From contig CALDKB010000016.1 of assembly GCA_937899245.1 (NCBI GenBank), positions 53,291 to 117,290 of the forward strand: DNA of 64,000 nt, read 5' to 3'. Numbering within the stretch: position 1 is the stretch's first letter; every line of letters starts with the position of its first letter. Positions 8,424 through 18,094 of this stretch are shown one piece after another. This stretch comes from an uncultured Bacteroidales bacterium. Its GTDB lineage: Bacteria; Bacteroidota; Bacteroidia; Bacteroidales; ML635J-15. A program made the position numbers and the translations under genes. The notes beneath the pieces are model-generated. The model saw nothing but the letters and a program-made list of their open reading frames with translations. It was not told where the DNA came from and did not search any database.

Positions 8424-9946
8424 TATCTTCTTTTTCTGAAAAATCTTGTTGTTGTGTCTTCTTCGACGTATTCTAATGCGCCAATGTCTGGTTTTCCGTC
8501 TTCTAACCTGTTGATGCCGTCGTGGTCAAATTCGCAAGTGGAAGATATGGAAATTTTGGCTCTGTCTTTAGCTGCCGATTCGTTTAATATATTATATAGG
8601 TATGGTTTGTCAATTGACTTGAATTTTGGCTCTTCGTTGAATATGTTGTCAATGAAGCAATTCGGAGCTTTTGATAATAGTTCGTTTGGCTTTTCGTGTT
8701 TTATCAGGCAATTGTCGAAGACGAAGTTTGCTGCTGCTCCATCAACGAAGTCAAAACCGATTTCCGACTTATTGTATCCATATATTATGCAGTTGCCAAA
8801 GTATGCTTCGGTGAGGTCTCTATATGAAACATGTATATTTCCGTTGTTGTCACGATAGTTGTAGTAGTTGTTTAGCGATACTTCTGGCGCTTGCCTAACA
8901 CCCACCGAATAGTTGGCCATTGTGCAGTGCTTGAATGAATATTTGCCGCCAATCCAGCAAGCCACAGTGTATTGTGAACTATTTGCGAAAATGCAGTTTT
9001 CGGCTTCAACATGCGCTCCAAGTGCATAAAGTCCAGCAATCTTTGAGTTTTCAATGTTAGAGTTGCGCATCTTGAGTGTCGGGATTCCTGGTGTGACGCA
9101 TGAATCGACTTCAACACCAATCAGTGCGTTTGTGATGTCGGTGTTGTTGAGCTCGTTGTTCATTGAGCCGGCCAGCAAGTGTACACCGCCATAAATGCCT
9201 GTAGTGTTTCCAATTTCGTCCTGCAGGTAGGCTCCCCATTGTCCTTGCGTGTACTTGTAGTATTCTTCAAGGCGGTCGCCGGTAATTGTTACTCTGTTGT
9301 CAACGCCTCCCATGGATTTTATTGTGCCCTTTACGAAAAGACTCGACTTGTTGTGAAGATAAACTTTCGTACCAGGCATTATCGTTAGAGTTACCAGTGT
9401 GTCGACCATAGCCGAATTGTATATGAGAATTGGCTTGTCGGAATTCCACGTGGTATCTTGCGTAATCATTTTTCCGTTCAGAAGTGTGACATTCTGCCCA
9501 AAGGCAACGAGGTCTACATCCTGGCTGTTGCCATTCGATTCAAAGATTATCGAGTCTTGTTCAACAAGGTCGTCGGTTCCCGGATTTATAGTCACTTCAA
9601 CAAAGATAAAAAGTGAGTCTCCTGGCAGTAGGGCATAGTTTTCGAATTTGTAGTCGCGTTTGTCATTGATTTCGTATCCATCAATGTTTAGCCTGTATTT
9701 TGAGGCGCTTCCCTTGGCAAGGTATATCTGATCTATGTTAATCGATTTGTTTTCGTTTGAATTTTTGACGATTAGATATTTTGTCGTGCTGCCGATTCCG
9801 GTGAAAATTGTATCGAATTGAACCGTGTCGGTTGAGAATATGAGCTTGTCTTTGGGGTCTTTGGTGTATATATTTTTATTGCAAGAAGAAAAAATTGCAG
9901 ATATTATAGTCAGCAATAGAATGCATATTGTTATATGTTTATTCAT
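8423..9946 (-). CDS. Lipoprotein with right-handed beta-helix domain
   Basis: 507 aa. Lipoprotein signal (MNKHITICILLLTIISAIFSSC, lipobox FSSC). An Ig-like N-terminal region (residues about 40-160, DTVQFDTIFTGIGSTTKYL) is of the type found in proteins with choice-of-anchor folds. Residues about 180-440 have the short N/D/G-rich turns of a parallel beta-helix (LFVKGTIKSMGG, MRNSNIENSKIAGLYALG, AENCIFANSSQ, FGNCIIYG), as in pectate-lyase-like and right-handed beta-helix repeat proteins. The product is surface or periplasmic and may bind or cleave a polysaccharide, but no catalytic residues can be assigned. The gene is translationally coupled to the EEP lipoprotein downstream, suggesting a joint function. 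Confidence 0.72.
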   Translation of the reverse strand: MNKHITICILLLTIISAIFSSCNKNIYTKDPKDKLIFSTDTVQFDTIFTGIGSTTKYLIVKNSNENKSINIDQIYLAKGSASKYRLNIDGYEINDKRDYKFENYALLPGDSLFIFVEVTINPGTDDLVEQDSIIFESNGNSQDVDLVAFGQNVTLLNGKMITQDTTWNSDKPILIYNSAMVDTLVTLTIMPGTKVYLHNKSSLFVKGTIKSMGGVDNRVTITGDRLEEYYKYTQGQWGAYLQDEIGNTTGIYGGVHLLAGSMNNELNNTDITNALIGVEVDSCVTPGIPTLKMRNSNIENSKIAGLYALGAHVEAENCIFANSSQYTVACWIGGKYSFKHCTMANYSVGVRQAPEVSLNNYYNYRDNNGNIHVSYRDLTEAYFGNCIIYGYNKSEIGFDFVDGAAANFVFDNCLIKHEKPNELLSKAPNCFIDNIFNEEPKFKSIDKPYLYNILNESAAKDRAKISISSTCEFDHDGINRLEDGKPDIGALEYVEEDTTTRFFRKRR

Positions 9947-9994
9947 CGTCTTCCTTTTGAATCAAAAACGTAGCTGACATGTAATTATTACGTC

Positions 9995-12556
9995 TTATTT
10001 CATCAAAAATACGGTGCCCTTCTTTTCGTGTGGTTTGCCAGTGAAATCAAGGAATTTGCAAACCCAGTTGTACGGACCTGTTGTGACTATCGGGTCGCCA
10101 TTTAAAACATTGCCTTCATCAGATCCGTCCCATCCCATGCTTTGCGGAGATTCCATGTTGAATTCCTTGCATCTGAACATTCTTTCTCCCCAGCGGTTGT
10201 ATACAATCAGTTCAAAGTTGTCGGGGTCGATTCCGTTTCCGCTAATGTAGAAGAAGTCATTGTCGCCATCACCATTAGGTGTGAATGCGGTAGGAGCGTA
10301 GAAGGTAAACACGTCGGTGATGTTTAATTTCTTGTAGGCAGTGTCTACGCATTCATACTGGTTTTTAGCTACAAGCATTGCTGTATATGAACCTGCCTTT
10401 TCATATGTGTGAATCTGAGTCTCGTCCGACCAGATGCTTGTGTTTCCGTCGCCAAAGTTCCAAAGGTATGTAATGCCGCCTTCTGAGTAGTTGATGAATT
10501 TTATTTCTGTCGTCAAAATTGATGTTAGGTCCGGATCAACGACAAATTCTGCTCTTGGCACATCATGTATGATAATCATATTGTTCTTTGTCTTTGTGTT
10601 TACACATCCATATTCAGAAGTGATTGTCAAAGAAACATTATATGTGCCAGTTTCGTCGAATGTTTGCTGTGGGTTCTTAACGCTTGAATATCCGCCATTG
10701 CCAAAATCCCAGTTGTATGTCTGCTGAACGCTATCGTTTGAAACTTCGAAGAATTGGAAAGTTCCCGGAGGGCAAGATGAAGCCTTGTCCGAATAGAATC
10801 CAACTTCTGGAAGCGGATGTACCAAAGCATAAACAGAATCGCGTGCAGTTGGTGAGCCGCAAGCGTCGCTAACAGTGAAAGGATAGAAGCCGGTTGCCGG
10901 TGCGTATAGATTGTACGGAGTTGTAATTACACCGAAATCATCGGATGTAATTTTGTACGGACCGCCATTACCGCCAGTAATTTCAAGGGTGAAATTAATC
11001 TTGTCGCCCTTGCATATTTCGTCGTTTTCCTGTGTTACGCTGACAATTTCAATAGGAGGATTTACGTTTACGGTCATCTGCTTTGCCGCTGCAGTACAAC
11101 CGTTAACATCAGTCACGTTCAAAGTATATGTCGCCGATGTTTGAGGCGTTACGGTAAAGTTGTGTCCGTACCAGTGGAAACCGTTGGGACCTGACCATAC
11201 GAATTCGTAAGGTCCTTCGCCGCCGGTTGCGTTAACTACAGAATGGAAAGTTTCGCCGAGACATATTGAACCTCCATTGGGAGTTGGGTCTGCAACAAAA
11301 ACAGCTTCTGGCTGGTCGACGAATGCTGAGCCGGTATGCGAGCAGCCGTTAGCGTCTGTTATGGTTACATAGTGATTTCCTGCGCCCATGTTGGCTTCGG
11401 CTGTTGTCTGTCCGTCGTCCCACAAATAGTGGTAGTGTTCGGCGCCTTGGAAATGAGTTCCGCCGTTTACTTCTACGCGTACCCAGCCATCGGTGTAACC
11501 AAAACAAGATGCGGGACCAGAGAGCGTGGCAACATAGATTGTGTCTGGCTCTGTGATGAAGAAGTTTGCACTGCCGGTACATTGGTATGTGTCTGTAACA
11601 CTAACAAGATAGCTGCCTGCACAAAGATTTTCCATATGGTCGGTGTTGCTGTCCCACGAATAGATGAATGGCGGGATACCTCCGGATATGTTAAGTGCGG
11701 CTGTGCCGTTGCATTGTCCGTGGCACAGAATGTTATGAATTTCCGGTTCCATTACTATTGGCTGGCTTACGATTACCGTTGTCGTTTGTGGGTTGTTGGT
11801 ACAACCGTTGGCGTCGGTTACGGTAACTGTGTATTGTGTTGTGGTTTCGGGAGATATAATCCTGTTGAAAATACCTTCTGTTCCGTCGCTCCATTCGTAT
11901 GTGTACGGTTGTGTGCCGCCAGTAGCATTGGCTGTGATGGTTGTTTCCGAACCGTGGCATATGCCTTGGTTTGGAGATATTGTGTAAAGAAATCTTGATG
12001 GCTCAACAATAGAAGCGGCAGCTCTTGCTGTACAGCCGTTGTCGTCTGTAACAGTAACGGCGTATGTGCCAGGTACAAGGTTGGTAATTGTTGCAGAGTG
12101 AAGAGTGGTTGACCAGTTGTATGAGAAAGGTTCAACACCACCGATAACGTTTGCCGTCATCGTTCCGTCGTTTCTGCCGTAGCAAGTAACATCGGTCTTG
12201 CTTATGCTTGTATTAACAGCTGGAGCCTGAAGAATTTCAAAGTTGTGGGAAAGTGAGCATGCATTGTAAGTGTCGGTAACGGTAACGGAATATTGTCCTG
12301 AACTGTAGATTGGAATTACCTGTGAAATTTCACCGGTAGACCATTCGTACCAGAAAACATCTGTATGTCCTCCGCCACCATGTTCAATGTTGACCATTGC
12401 TGTGGATTCGGAACCGTCGCATAAAACGGTGGAGTGTGTTACTGTAAACTCAAGTTCCTCACTCGTGCATATTCTTCTTGTTGGTTGTTGGGCGTTTGCG
12501 TAATTTACTGATATACAGCATATTATTGCAAATAATATTTTAATAGTCTTCTTCAT
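9995..12556 (-). CDS. SprB/PKD-repeat adhesin with T9SS type-B sorting domain
   Basis: 853 aa with an N-terminal signal peptide ending near YANAQQ. Several SprB-type repeats follow, each carrying TCYGRNDGT-like or CHGQCNGTA-like starts, a GG.PPFIYSW centre and a TVTDxNGC end (about residues 110-500). Two PKD domains occupy about 610-770 (YNWDFGNGGYSS, YLWNFGDGNTS). The last 95 residues are the gliding-motility-associated CHU_C domain: YAPTAFTPNGDGDNDFF, ELIVYNRWGERMF, GWDGSDEGN and KKGTVFLMK. This domain targets proteins to T9SS and usually depends on a PorP/SprF-like partner, which is not in the window. Likely a surface adhesin. A -7 box lies at 12593-12600. Confidence 0.9.
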   Translation of the reverse strand: MKKTIKILFAIICCISVNYANAQQPTRRICTSEELEFTVTHSTVLCDGSESTAMVNIEHGGGGHTDVFWYEWSTGEISQVIPIYSSGQYSVTVTDTYNACSLSHNFEILQAPAVNTSISKTDVTCYGRNDGTMTANVIGGVEPFSYNWSTTLHSATITNLVPGTYAVTVTDDNGCTARAAASIVEPSRFLYTISPNQGICHGSETTITANATGGTQPYTYEWSDGTEGIFNRIISPETTTQYTVTVTDANGCTNNPQTTTVIVSQPIVMEPEIHNILCHGQCNGTAALNISGGIPPFIYSWDSNTDHMENLCAGSYLVSVTDTYQCTGSANFFITEPDTIYVATLSGPASCFGYTDGWVRVEVNGGTHFQGAEHYHYLWDDGQTTAEANMGAGNHYVTITDANGCSHTGSAFVDQPEAVFVADPTPNGGSICLGETFHSVVNATGGEGPYEFVWSGPNGFHWYGHNFTVTPQTSATYTLNVTDVNGCTAAAKQMTVNVNPPIEIVSVTQENDEICKGDKINFTLEITGGNGGPYKITSDDFGVITTPYNLYAPATGFYPFTVSDACGSPTARDSVYALVHPLPEVGFYSDKASSCPPGTFQFFEVSNDSVQQTYNWDFGNGGYSSVKNPQQTFDETGTYNVSLTITSEYGCVNTKTKNNMIIIHDVPRAEFVVDPDLTSILTTEIKFINYSEGGITYLWNFGDGNTSIWSDETQIHTYEKAGSYTAMLVAKNQYECVDTAYKKLNITDVFTFYAPTAFTPNGDGDNDFFYISGNGIDPDNFELIVYNRWGERMFRCKEFNMESPQSMGWDGSDEGNVLNGDPIVTTGPYNWVCKFLDFTGKPHEKKGTVFLMK

Positions 12557-12592
12557 CGTCTAGATATAAAATGACACTTTAATTTAAGTTAG

Positions 12593-12600
12593 CAAACATA
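12593..12600 (-). promoter_or_regulatory. Bacteroidetes -7 box for the T9SS type-B adhesin
   Basis: TATGTTTG on the minus strand fits TAnnTTTG exactly and ends 37 bases before the adhesin ATG. The -33 element is not clear. Confidence 0.5.
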
Positions 12601-12686
12601 TAAATTTTTTTTGATTAAACGAAATCAAAAATCAATTTAATTTGCGAATAAATATTCGTTTAGACGACAAATTTTTAGCGGATCGG

Positions 12687-15335
12687 CTAGTTGTAGAAAT
12701 TGTCGAACCAGCTTCTTCGTTTGTTGAGCTTTAGGTCCTGAAGCATAGCTGCTTTTACGTTAATTTGGAAAGCATACGATTTATGCTGTCCGAAAGGAAC
12801 AACGTGCAAGCTCATTTCCCAGCAGTGCAGGTCTCTGTATATGTCGATGGTTGTGGCACTCATCTTTCTGGCTTCAATGTCGTAGCCGGTCGTTACGTTT
12901 ATTTTCCATTTCTTGGTAATGTTCAGTTCGCCTGAAACATTGAGCGTCTGTGTAATCTTGGCTTCGTTGTATGGCTTTGTGTATCTGAACGTGTATCCGA
13001 CACGGATGTTCCATGGCACGTTGAAGTCGACGTAATGGTCGGGGTAGCCGTATATTGTTTCGTATAGACTTTGCTGTTCTTCCTCGAGTTTTGAGTCGCG
13101 GGCTTTTGAGTTGAGCGAGAAACTTGCCGAGATGTATCCGATTGTCATTCTGACTAGATGTCCGTTGTCTTTTACTAGGGCCTTATTTATTCGTTGGTAC
13201 GATCCATATTCGTTTTGTGCTATTGCGTAAGGGTCAAGGGAGGTGTTGAATGAAATGTCAACGACTTTTATTCTGGTTCGTCCAGCAATGCTAATAGGCG
13301 CCCAGCGCAGGCTGTCGGCAAAAATGTTGTAGTTTGAGGATATCGTGAAACTTTCAAGCAACTTGATTTTTGTATTGTTTTTCGATGTGTCCTTTTCGTT
13401 TCGGAGCTTCATTTCCAGATTGTTGCCTAAATTGATGTTGATGGACCCAGAGCCTCCTTTGCTAGGTGTTCCGTACGGCAGTGTCTCGAAGAAAGAATAG
13501 ACGCTGGCAATGGAGTCGTATTGTCCTGTAGTGTTGTTGTAGATTACTCGCGAGTAGCTACCGTAATATTTGTATTTTTCCTTTCCGAAGTCTGGGACAT
13601 AACTAAAGCTTACGTTTGGCGTAAATACGTGACGGAGTGCTTTTACTCTTCCTTTGCGGAAATTGAATGTTCCGTAAATAGTTGTCGACCATGCCAGTGA
13701 TGCGTTGTAGTCCCACACTCTGGAGAATTTGCTGGAAAAGTCTTGTGCAACCTGGTTGTTGTCGTAGTCCCATTCCTTGGTGAATCTCTTGAAATACCAT
13801 CTTTCGTTGTAGTTGAACGATGGTGTTAGGGTGGTGTACTTGAACAGTTTAAACGAAGCGTTGATTGGAATCTTGTGCATTATGCCGTTTGTAATACTGT
13901 CGTATGGAATGTTGAAGAAATCGGCATCGTTGGTCCTGATTTTATTTGTCGCATTCATGTTGTATGCGATGGAGATTTTTTCGTAGAATCGGCTTTTGCC
14001 TGTGGCTTTTTTGCGTTTGAACGGGTATATTCGGCTCATGTTGAATGCCAGTTCTGGCAAAGTCAGGTCAATGCTTCCTGTGTTGCTGTTCTGCGAGTGC
14101 TTGAGCGCCATCGACATGCTGAAAGGTGAATTCGGGAATACATAACTGTATGATATGCTCGACTGTTTTGTCGAGGTCATATAGTTGTTGATGTTGTACG
14201 AGTTGTATTTGTCGTAGTCGGAGCTACTCATGTTAACGTCGGCCGAGAATGTCGAGTTTGGGTTTGCTTTCGAGTCTTGTGTGAATTTCCACCTGAACGA
14301 GTACTGGTTTGATGTGGAATAGTTCGACAGTCCTTTGTATCCCAGTACGTTGCGGTTGTACTTGAAGTTGAGCGAGCCGTTGAACTTGTATCTGACCTTG
14401 TAGTTCATGGCAAGTCCTGCGCCCCAGCTGCCTTTCGAGTATATGTCGCCGAGCAAAGTGAGGTCCATGTAGTCGTTTATGGAGAAGTAGTATCCGCCAT
14501 TTCGCAAGAAGAAGCCTCTGTTGTCTTCGTTTCCGAATTCTGGGATTATAATTCCGGAAGTTCCTCCTTTTTTGTTCGGGAAGAATCCGAATGGTATTCC
14601 CAGTGGCGTTGGCACGTTTTCGATGACAAGGTTTGCCGGACCGGAAATTATTTTGTCGTCGGGAATTACGATTGCTTTGCTCAGGTTGAAATAGAAATGC
14701 GGGTCGGCAAGCTCGCAGGTTGTAAACTTGCCTTGTGTCATGTGTATGTGCTTGTTTTCGTGCAGTTTTGTTCTGCCGCCTATAAGATAAGCTCCGTCGT
14801 ATTCTGTGGTTACGTTTTTGATTATGCCTTTCTTAGTGTTGAAATTGTAGCGTATTGTGTCTGCGACAAAAGTTTCGCCTCCCTGCTTGAATTCGGGCTT
14901 GCCAACTACCGAGTCGCCTTCGGTGCGTCCGTATGCGTAAACTTCGGATTTGTCGAGGTCGACTTCGATGAATGCTGCTGTAATGTCCATGTCCTCGTAC
15001 TTGACGATTGCGTTGCCGTAAAGGAAAGCTTTGCGGTTTTTCATGTCGTTCAGGAGTGAGTCGTCGGAATTGTAATACACCGGAACATCGAAGTCCTTTG
15101 AGTTTGTATGCTTCGGCTTTTGTGGCAATTTTATCGTGTCTATTTGGATTGAATCGCTTCCCGCCTGCATGTTTATTTCGCTGGCAATGGTGTCGTTGAC
15201 GGTATTGATACTGTCTTTTGCTTCAATGGATACTTGCGAAAAAGCGGTTGCGCTTGCAAGGAAAATTGTTAAAACAGTAAATAATAGTTTTGACAATTGT
15301 TTTTTTAATAATATGAAATCCTTACTTTTGCGCAA
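12687..15335 (-). CDS. lptD: LPS assembly outer-membrane protein LptD
   Basis: 882 aa. Signal peptide (LFTVLTIFLASATAFSQ) then an OstA/LptA-like beta-jellyroll (about residues 80-230: AFLYGNAIVKYEDMDITAAFIEVD, split here by position only, and GRTEGDSVVGKPEF), then a long outer-membrane beta-barrel with many alternating aromatic strands (YSFRWKFTQDS, FNYNERWYFKRF). The Bacteroidetes LptD family is usually 850-930 aa. It inserts lipopolysaccharide into the outer leaflet of the outer membrane together with LptE. The start is uncertain: the only upstream candidate is TTG at 15335, with an in-frame TAA three codons earlier, and another TTG 13 codons in; no ATG precedes the signal peptide. The 5' end of this gene contains the -7 box of the divergent amidase operon. 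Confidence 0.88.
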   Translation of the reverse strand: MRKSKDFILLKKQLSKLLFTVLTIFLASATAFSQVSIEAKDSINTVNDTIASEINMQAGSDSIQIDTIKLPQKPKHTNSKDFDVPVYYNSDDSLLNDMKNRKAFLYGNAIVKYEDMDITAAFIEVDLDKSEVYAYGRTEGDSVVGKPEFKQGGETFVADTIRYNFNTKKGIIKNVTTEYDGAYLIGGRTKLHENKHIHMTQGKFTTCELADPHFYFNLSKAIVIPDDKIISGPANLVIENVPTPLGIPFGFFPNKKGGTSGIIIPEFGNEDNRGFFLRNGGYYFSINDYMDLTLLGDIYSKGSWGAGLAMNYKVRYKFNGSLNFKYNRNVLGYKGLSNYSTSNQYSFRWKFTQDSKANPNSTFSADVNMSSSDYDKYNSYNINNYMTSTKQSSISYSYVFPNSPFSMSMALKHSQNSNTGSIDLTLPELAFNMSRIYPFKRKKATGKSRFYEKISIAYNMNATNKIRTNDADFFNIPYDSITNGIMHKIPINASFKLFKYTTLTPSFNYNERWYFKRFTKEWDYDNNQVAQDFSSKFSRVWDYNASLAWSTTIYGTFNFRKGRVKALRHVFTPNVSFSYVPDFGKEKYKYYGSYSRVIYNNTTGQYDSIASVYSFFETLPYGTPSKGGSGSININLGNNLEMKLRNEKDTSKNNTKIKLLESFTISSNYNIFADSLRWAPISIAGRTRIKVVDISFNTSLDPYAIAQNEYGSYQRINKALVKDNGHLVRMTIGYISASFSLNSKARDSKLEEEQQSLYETIYGYPDHYVDFNVPWNIRVGYTFRYTKPYNEAKITQTLNVSGELNITKKWKINVTTGYDIEARKMSATTIDIYRDLHCWEMSLHVVPFGQHKSYAFQINVKAAMLQDLKLNKRRSWFDNFYN
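15323..15330 (+). promoter_or_regulatory. Bacteroidetes -7 box for the amidase-MCE operon
   Basis: TACTTTTG, an exact TAnnTTTG match, lies about 70 bases before the amidase ATG. A TTG at 15297-15299 is 23 nt upstream, slightly longer than the usual 19-21. The box overlaps the first codons of lptD on the other strand. Confidence 0.55.
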
Positions 15336-15400
15336 AATTTGTTATACTCCAATTTTTCATTTGAAAAGTGGTGCAAAGATAATAAATAACATAGAAGTTT

Positions 15401-16675
15401 ATGATGCAAAAAAAAATAATACTCATAGCGTTGTCAATGTTTTTCATTTTGGCGCTTTCTCAGAATGCCCTTGTGGCACAAGGCAGTGCTGTGAAAGGCT
15501 TGAATGTCGTTGTGATTGATGCAGGACATGGGGGCAAGGATCCTGGTGCTTTGGGCAAGACGGCTAAGGAAAAGGATATTGTGCTTTCGGTTGCATTGAA
15601 GCTCGGTAACTTGATAAAGAAAAATTATCCTAATGTCAAGGTTGTTTACACTAGGGACAAGGACGTGTTCATAGAACTTAACGAACGTGCTAACATTGCT
15701 AATCGCAACAATGCCAACTTGTTTATTTCAATACATGTGAATTCGGTTGACGGCAGTTCGTCATCTCACGGAACAGAAACGTTTGTTATGGGTATTCACA
15801 AGAACGAAGCCAACCTTGCTGTTGCAAAAAGGGAAAACTCGGTAATCTTGCAGGAGGACAACTATTCGTCGAAATATGATGGCTTCGACCCGAATGATCC
15901 GGAGAGCAATATTATTTTCAGCTTGTTCCAAAATGCATATTCCGACCAGAGCTTATTGTTGGCTGCTTCGATCCAAAACGAATTTTCGTCGCTGAAACGT
16001 TTCGACCGTGGTGTTAAGCAGGCTGGATTCCTGGTGTTGTGGAAAACGGCGATGCCTAGTGTTCTTGCCGAACTTGGCTTCATTAGCAATCCAGACGAAG
16101 AGGCCTATCTGAAGTCCGAAGCGGGACAAAACGAACTTGCTGTTTCATTGTATAATGCGTTTGCAAAATACAAGTCCCAATACGATAATTCTTCAATTTA
16201 TTTGGAGAAGGCTCCTTCGAGCGCTACACCTCAAAGGACCGAAACTCCATTGCAGACCGTAACCGCTGAAAATAAGACAAACGCACAGTCGTCGGCAGTG
16301 GCCGCAACGGCAAAGCCTGAACCAAAACCAGAACCGAAGCCTGAACCAAAACCGGATGTTAAGCCGGAAACTAAACCGGCGGTATCATCGCCTAAGGCTG
16401 ATGCTCATGGACAATATGTTTTCAAGGTTCAGGTGCGAATCTCGCCGAAAGAACTGGAGATTAACGAAACGAATTTCAAGGTACACACCGACAAGGTTTC
16501 TTATTACGTCCATCAGGGAAGCTATAAGTACACTGTAGGTGCCGAGACAGATTATAACGCTATCTTAAAGTTGTTTAACGAGATAAAACCATCTTACCCG
16601 GGGTGCTTCGTAATCGCGTTGAAAGATGGAAACAGGGTGGACTTGAGCGAAGCGATAAAGGCAACGAAAAAATAA
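15401..16675 (+). CDS. N-acetylmuramoyl-L-alanine amidase with SPOR-like C-terminal domain
   Basis: 424 aa. Signal peptide ending near NALVAQ. Amidase_3 domain at about 35-265: VVIDAGHGGKDPGA (zinc His), FIELNERANIAN (zinc Glu), LFISIHVNS (zinc His) and SVLAELGFISN (catalytic Glu). It cleaves the amide bond between MurNAc and the stem peptide in periplasmic peptidoglycan, as AmiA/B/C do in cell separation. A low-complexity linker with repeated Pro-Glu-Pro-Lys units (around residue 305-325) leads to an 85-residue C-terminal domain (FKVQVRISPKELEI ... CFVIALKDGNRV) with a SPOR-like beta-alpha-beta pattern. That domain resembles the C-terminus of the MCE protein encoded 7 bases downstream, so the two are probably one operon and may bind the same septal or cell-wall feature. 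Confidence 0.9.
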   Translation: MMQKKIILIALSMFFILALSQNALVAQGSAVKGLNVVVIDAGHGGKDPGALGKTAKEKDIVLSVALKLGNLIKKNYPNVKVVYTRDKDVFIELNERANIANRNNANLFISIHVNSVDGSSSSHGTETFVMGIHKNEANLAVAKRENSVILQEDNYSSKYDGFDPNDPESNIIFSLFQNAYSDQSLLLAASIQNEFSSLKRFDRGVKQAGFLVLWKTAMPSVLAELGFISNPDEEAYLKSEAGQNELAVSLYNAFAKYKSQYDNSSIYLEKAPSSATPQRTETPLQTVTAENKTNAQSSAVAATAKPEPKPEPKPEPKPDVKPETKPAVSSPKADAHGQYVFKVQVRISPKELEINETNFKVHTDKVSYYVHQGSYKYTVGAETDYNAILKLFNEIKPSYPGCFVIALKDGNRVDLSEAIKATKK

Positions 16676-16682
16676 TTGGTAT

Positions 16683-18035
16683 ATGACTAAGAAGAATAGA
16701 AAGTTTTTGATTTATGGCCTTCTGGGCATTGTCATTCTTGTTGTTACTTATTTTGGCGTCGGATTTTTGAAGGGCTCCCAGCTTTTCAAGGATACGGATA
16801 GGTATTATGTTTATTATGATAGGGTTGACGGTCTTAATACTTCAAGTTTGGTTCTGGTTAACGGCTATAAGATTGGAAAAGTGGCTGAGATTAAGCTTCT
16901 TCCTGAACAGGATTGCAAGCTGCTGGTAACATTGGAACTGCAGAATGCTTATCCAATTCCAGATTCGTCGGTGGCGGCAATCGTAAGTACCGACATAATG
17001 GGTACAAAGGGAATCGAAATGCATTTTTCCGATAAGACTACTTATCATAAGCCGGGCGATTTCTTGATTGGCAAGACCCAGGAAAACCTTAAGGACCAGA
17101 TAAGCGCCGAGGTTATTCCCGTAAAGAAGGCGGTAGAGGACCTTGTGAAGGAGATAACAGATGTTATTGACATTGTTTCCGGCGTGTTTAATGAAAGTAC
17201 GCGTAAAAATTTGGAGGAAAGCTTTGCTTCGCTAAGAAATTCTCTAGTGCATATGGAGCATACGATAGCTAAGGTCGACAACATTATGGCTCAGGAAACA
17301 GATGATATCGTTGATATTTTGTCAAATGTCAAGACTTTGAGCGATTCTGTAGCTGCAAATTCGGAGCAGATAAACAACTTTATTGAAAATATTTCAACAT
17401 TCTCGGATACGTTGACCGCATTGAATCTAACTAAGACAATCAACGAGATTAACGATGTGGTTGCCAAGGTAAATGGAATAGTTGAAAAGGTTAATAACGG
17501 CGAGGGTACTCTTGGCGAACTGGTTAAGGACAATTCTTTGGCTCTCCAGATTGAAAACGCTACGATGGACCTTGACAAGTTGCTGACGGATATTCGATTG
17601 AACCCGAAAAAGTATATCAATATTAGCCTGATTTCGGGCAAGTCGTATTATGTTTCTGATGAAGGTTACCTTTCGGATAAGGATCTTGAACGCATGAAGA
17701 AACAGCAGGAGGAAGACCTTGAGGAGGCACAGAAAAACTTGCAGAAAGAATTGAAGTCCGATATGAAGAAAGGCTTGTACTTTATTATCCAGATTAAGTC
17801 GTCTGAAACAAAAGTCGATTTGACATCGCGCGAATTCAAGTCGCATTCAGACATTATAGAGATTCACTCCGACGGAATGTACAGGTATTTCTTGTATCCG
17901 CACACAAATCCTAAATATACAGATACTTATCTGAAGAATGCAAAGACCGATTTCCCTGATGCCACTGCCGTTGCAATTCTAAGCGGTACGGTTGTTTCGT
18001 ATGAAACAGGTCGTGGCGAATATCTTAACAAATAG
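16683..18035 (+). CDS. MCE-family (MlaD-like) lipid transport protein with SPOR-like tail
   Basis: 450 aa. One N-terminal membrane helix (LIYGLLGIVILVVTYFGVGF), a single MCE/MlaD domain at about 35-125 (VDGLNTSSLVLVNGYKIGKV, AIVSTDIMGTKGIEMHF), then a long predicted alpha-helical/coiled-coil stretch to about 350 rich in E/K/N/D. MCE proteins form hexamers that carry phospholipids across the periplasm; partner MlaE/MlaF genes are not in the window. The C-terminal 85 residues (YFIIQIKSSETKVDL ... TAVAILSGTVV) look homologous to the amidase tail encoded just upstream, an unusual addition for MlaD. The 7-bp gap to the amidase gene supports an operon, ended by the terminator at 18055-18090. Confidence 0.85.
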   Translation: MTKKNRKFLIYGLLGIVILVVTYFGVGFLKGSQLFKDTDRYYVYYDRVDGLNTSSLVLVNGYKIGKVAEIKLLPEQDCKLLVTLELQNAYPIPDSSVAAIVSTDIMGTKGIEMHFSDKTTYHKPGDFLIGKTQENLKDQISAEVIPVKKAVEDLVKEITDVIDIVSGVFNESTRKNLEESFASLRNSLVHMEHTIAKVDNIMAQETDDIVDILSNVKTLSDSVAANSEQINNFIENISTFSDTLTALNLTKTINEINDVVAKVNGIVEKVNNGEGTLGELVKDNSLALQIENATMDLDKLLTDIRLNPKKYINISLISGKSYYVSDEGYLSDKDLERMKKQQEEDLEEAQKNLQKELKSDMKKGLYFIIQIKSSETKVDLTSREFKSHSDIIEIHSDGMYRYFLYPHTNPKYTDTYLKNAKTDFPDATAVAILSGTVVSYETGRGEYLNK

Positions 18036-18054
18036 GTTTTTGATTGATAAATAT

Positions 18055-18090
18055 AAAAACGGGCATCTCGACTAAGATGCCCGTTTTTTT
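18055..18090. terminator. Bidirectional terminator between MCE gene and clpB
   Basis: AAAACGGGCATCT / AGATGCCCGTTTT stem of 13 bp with a 6-nt loop and a following T-run, placed between two convergent genes. Confidence 0.88.
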
Positions 18091-18094
18091 TGTT

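Noticed and set aside
12640..12680. Terminator after lptD (CGAATAAATATTCG palindrome)
   Set aside because: Only about 5 bp of stable stem and no T-tract in the proper place.
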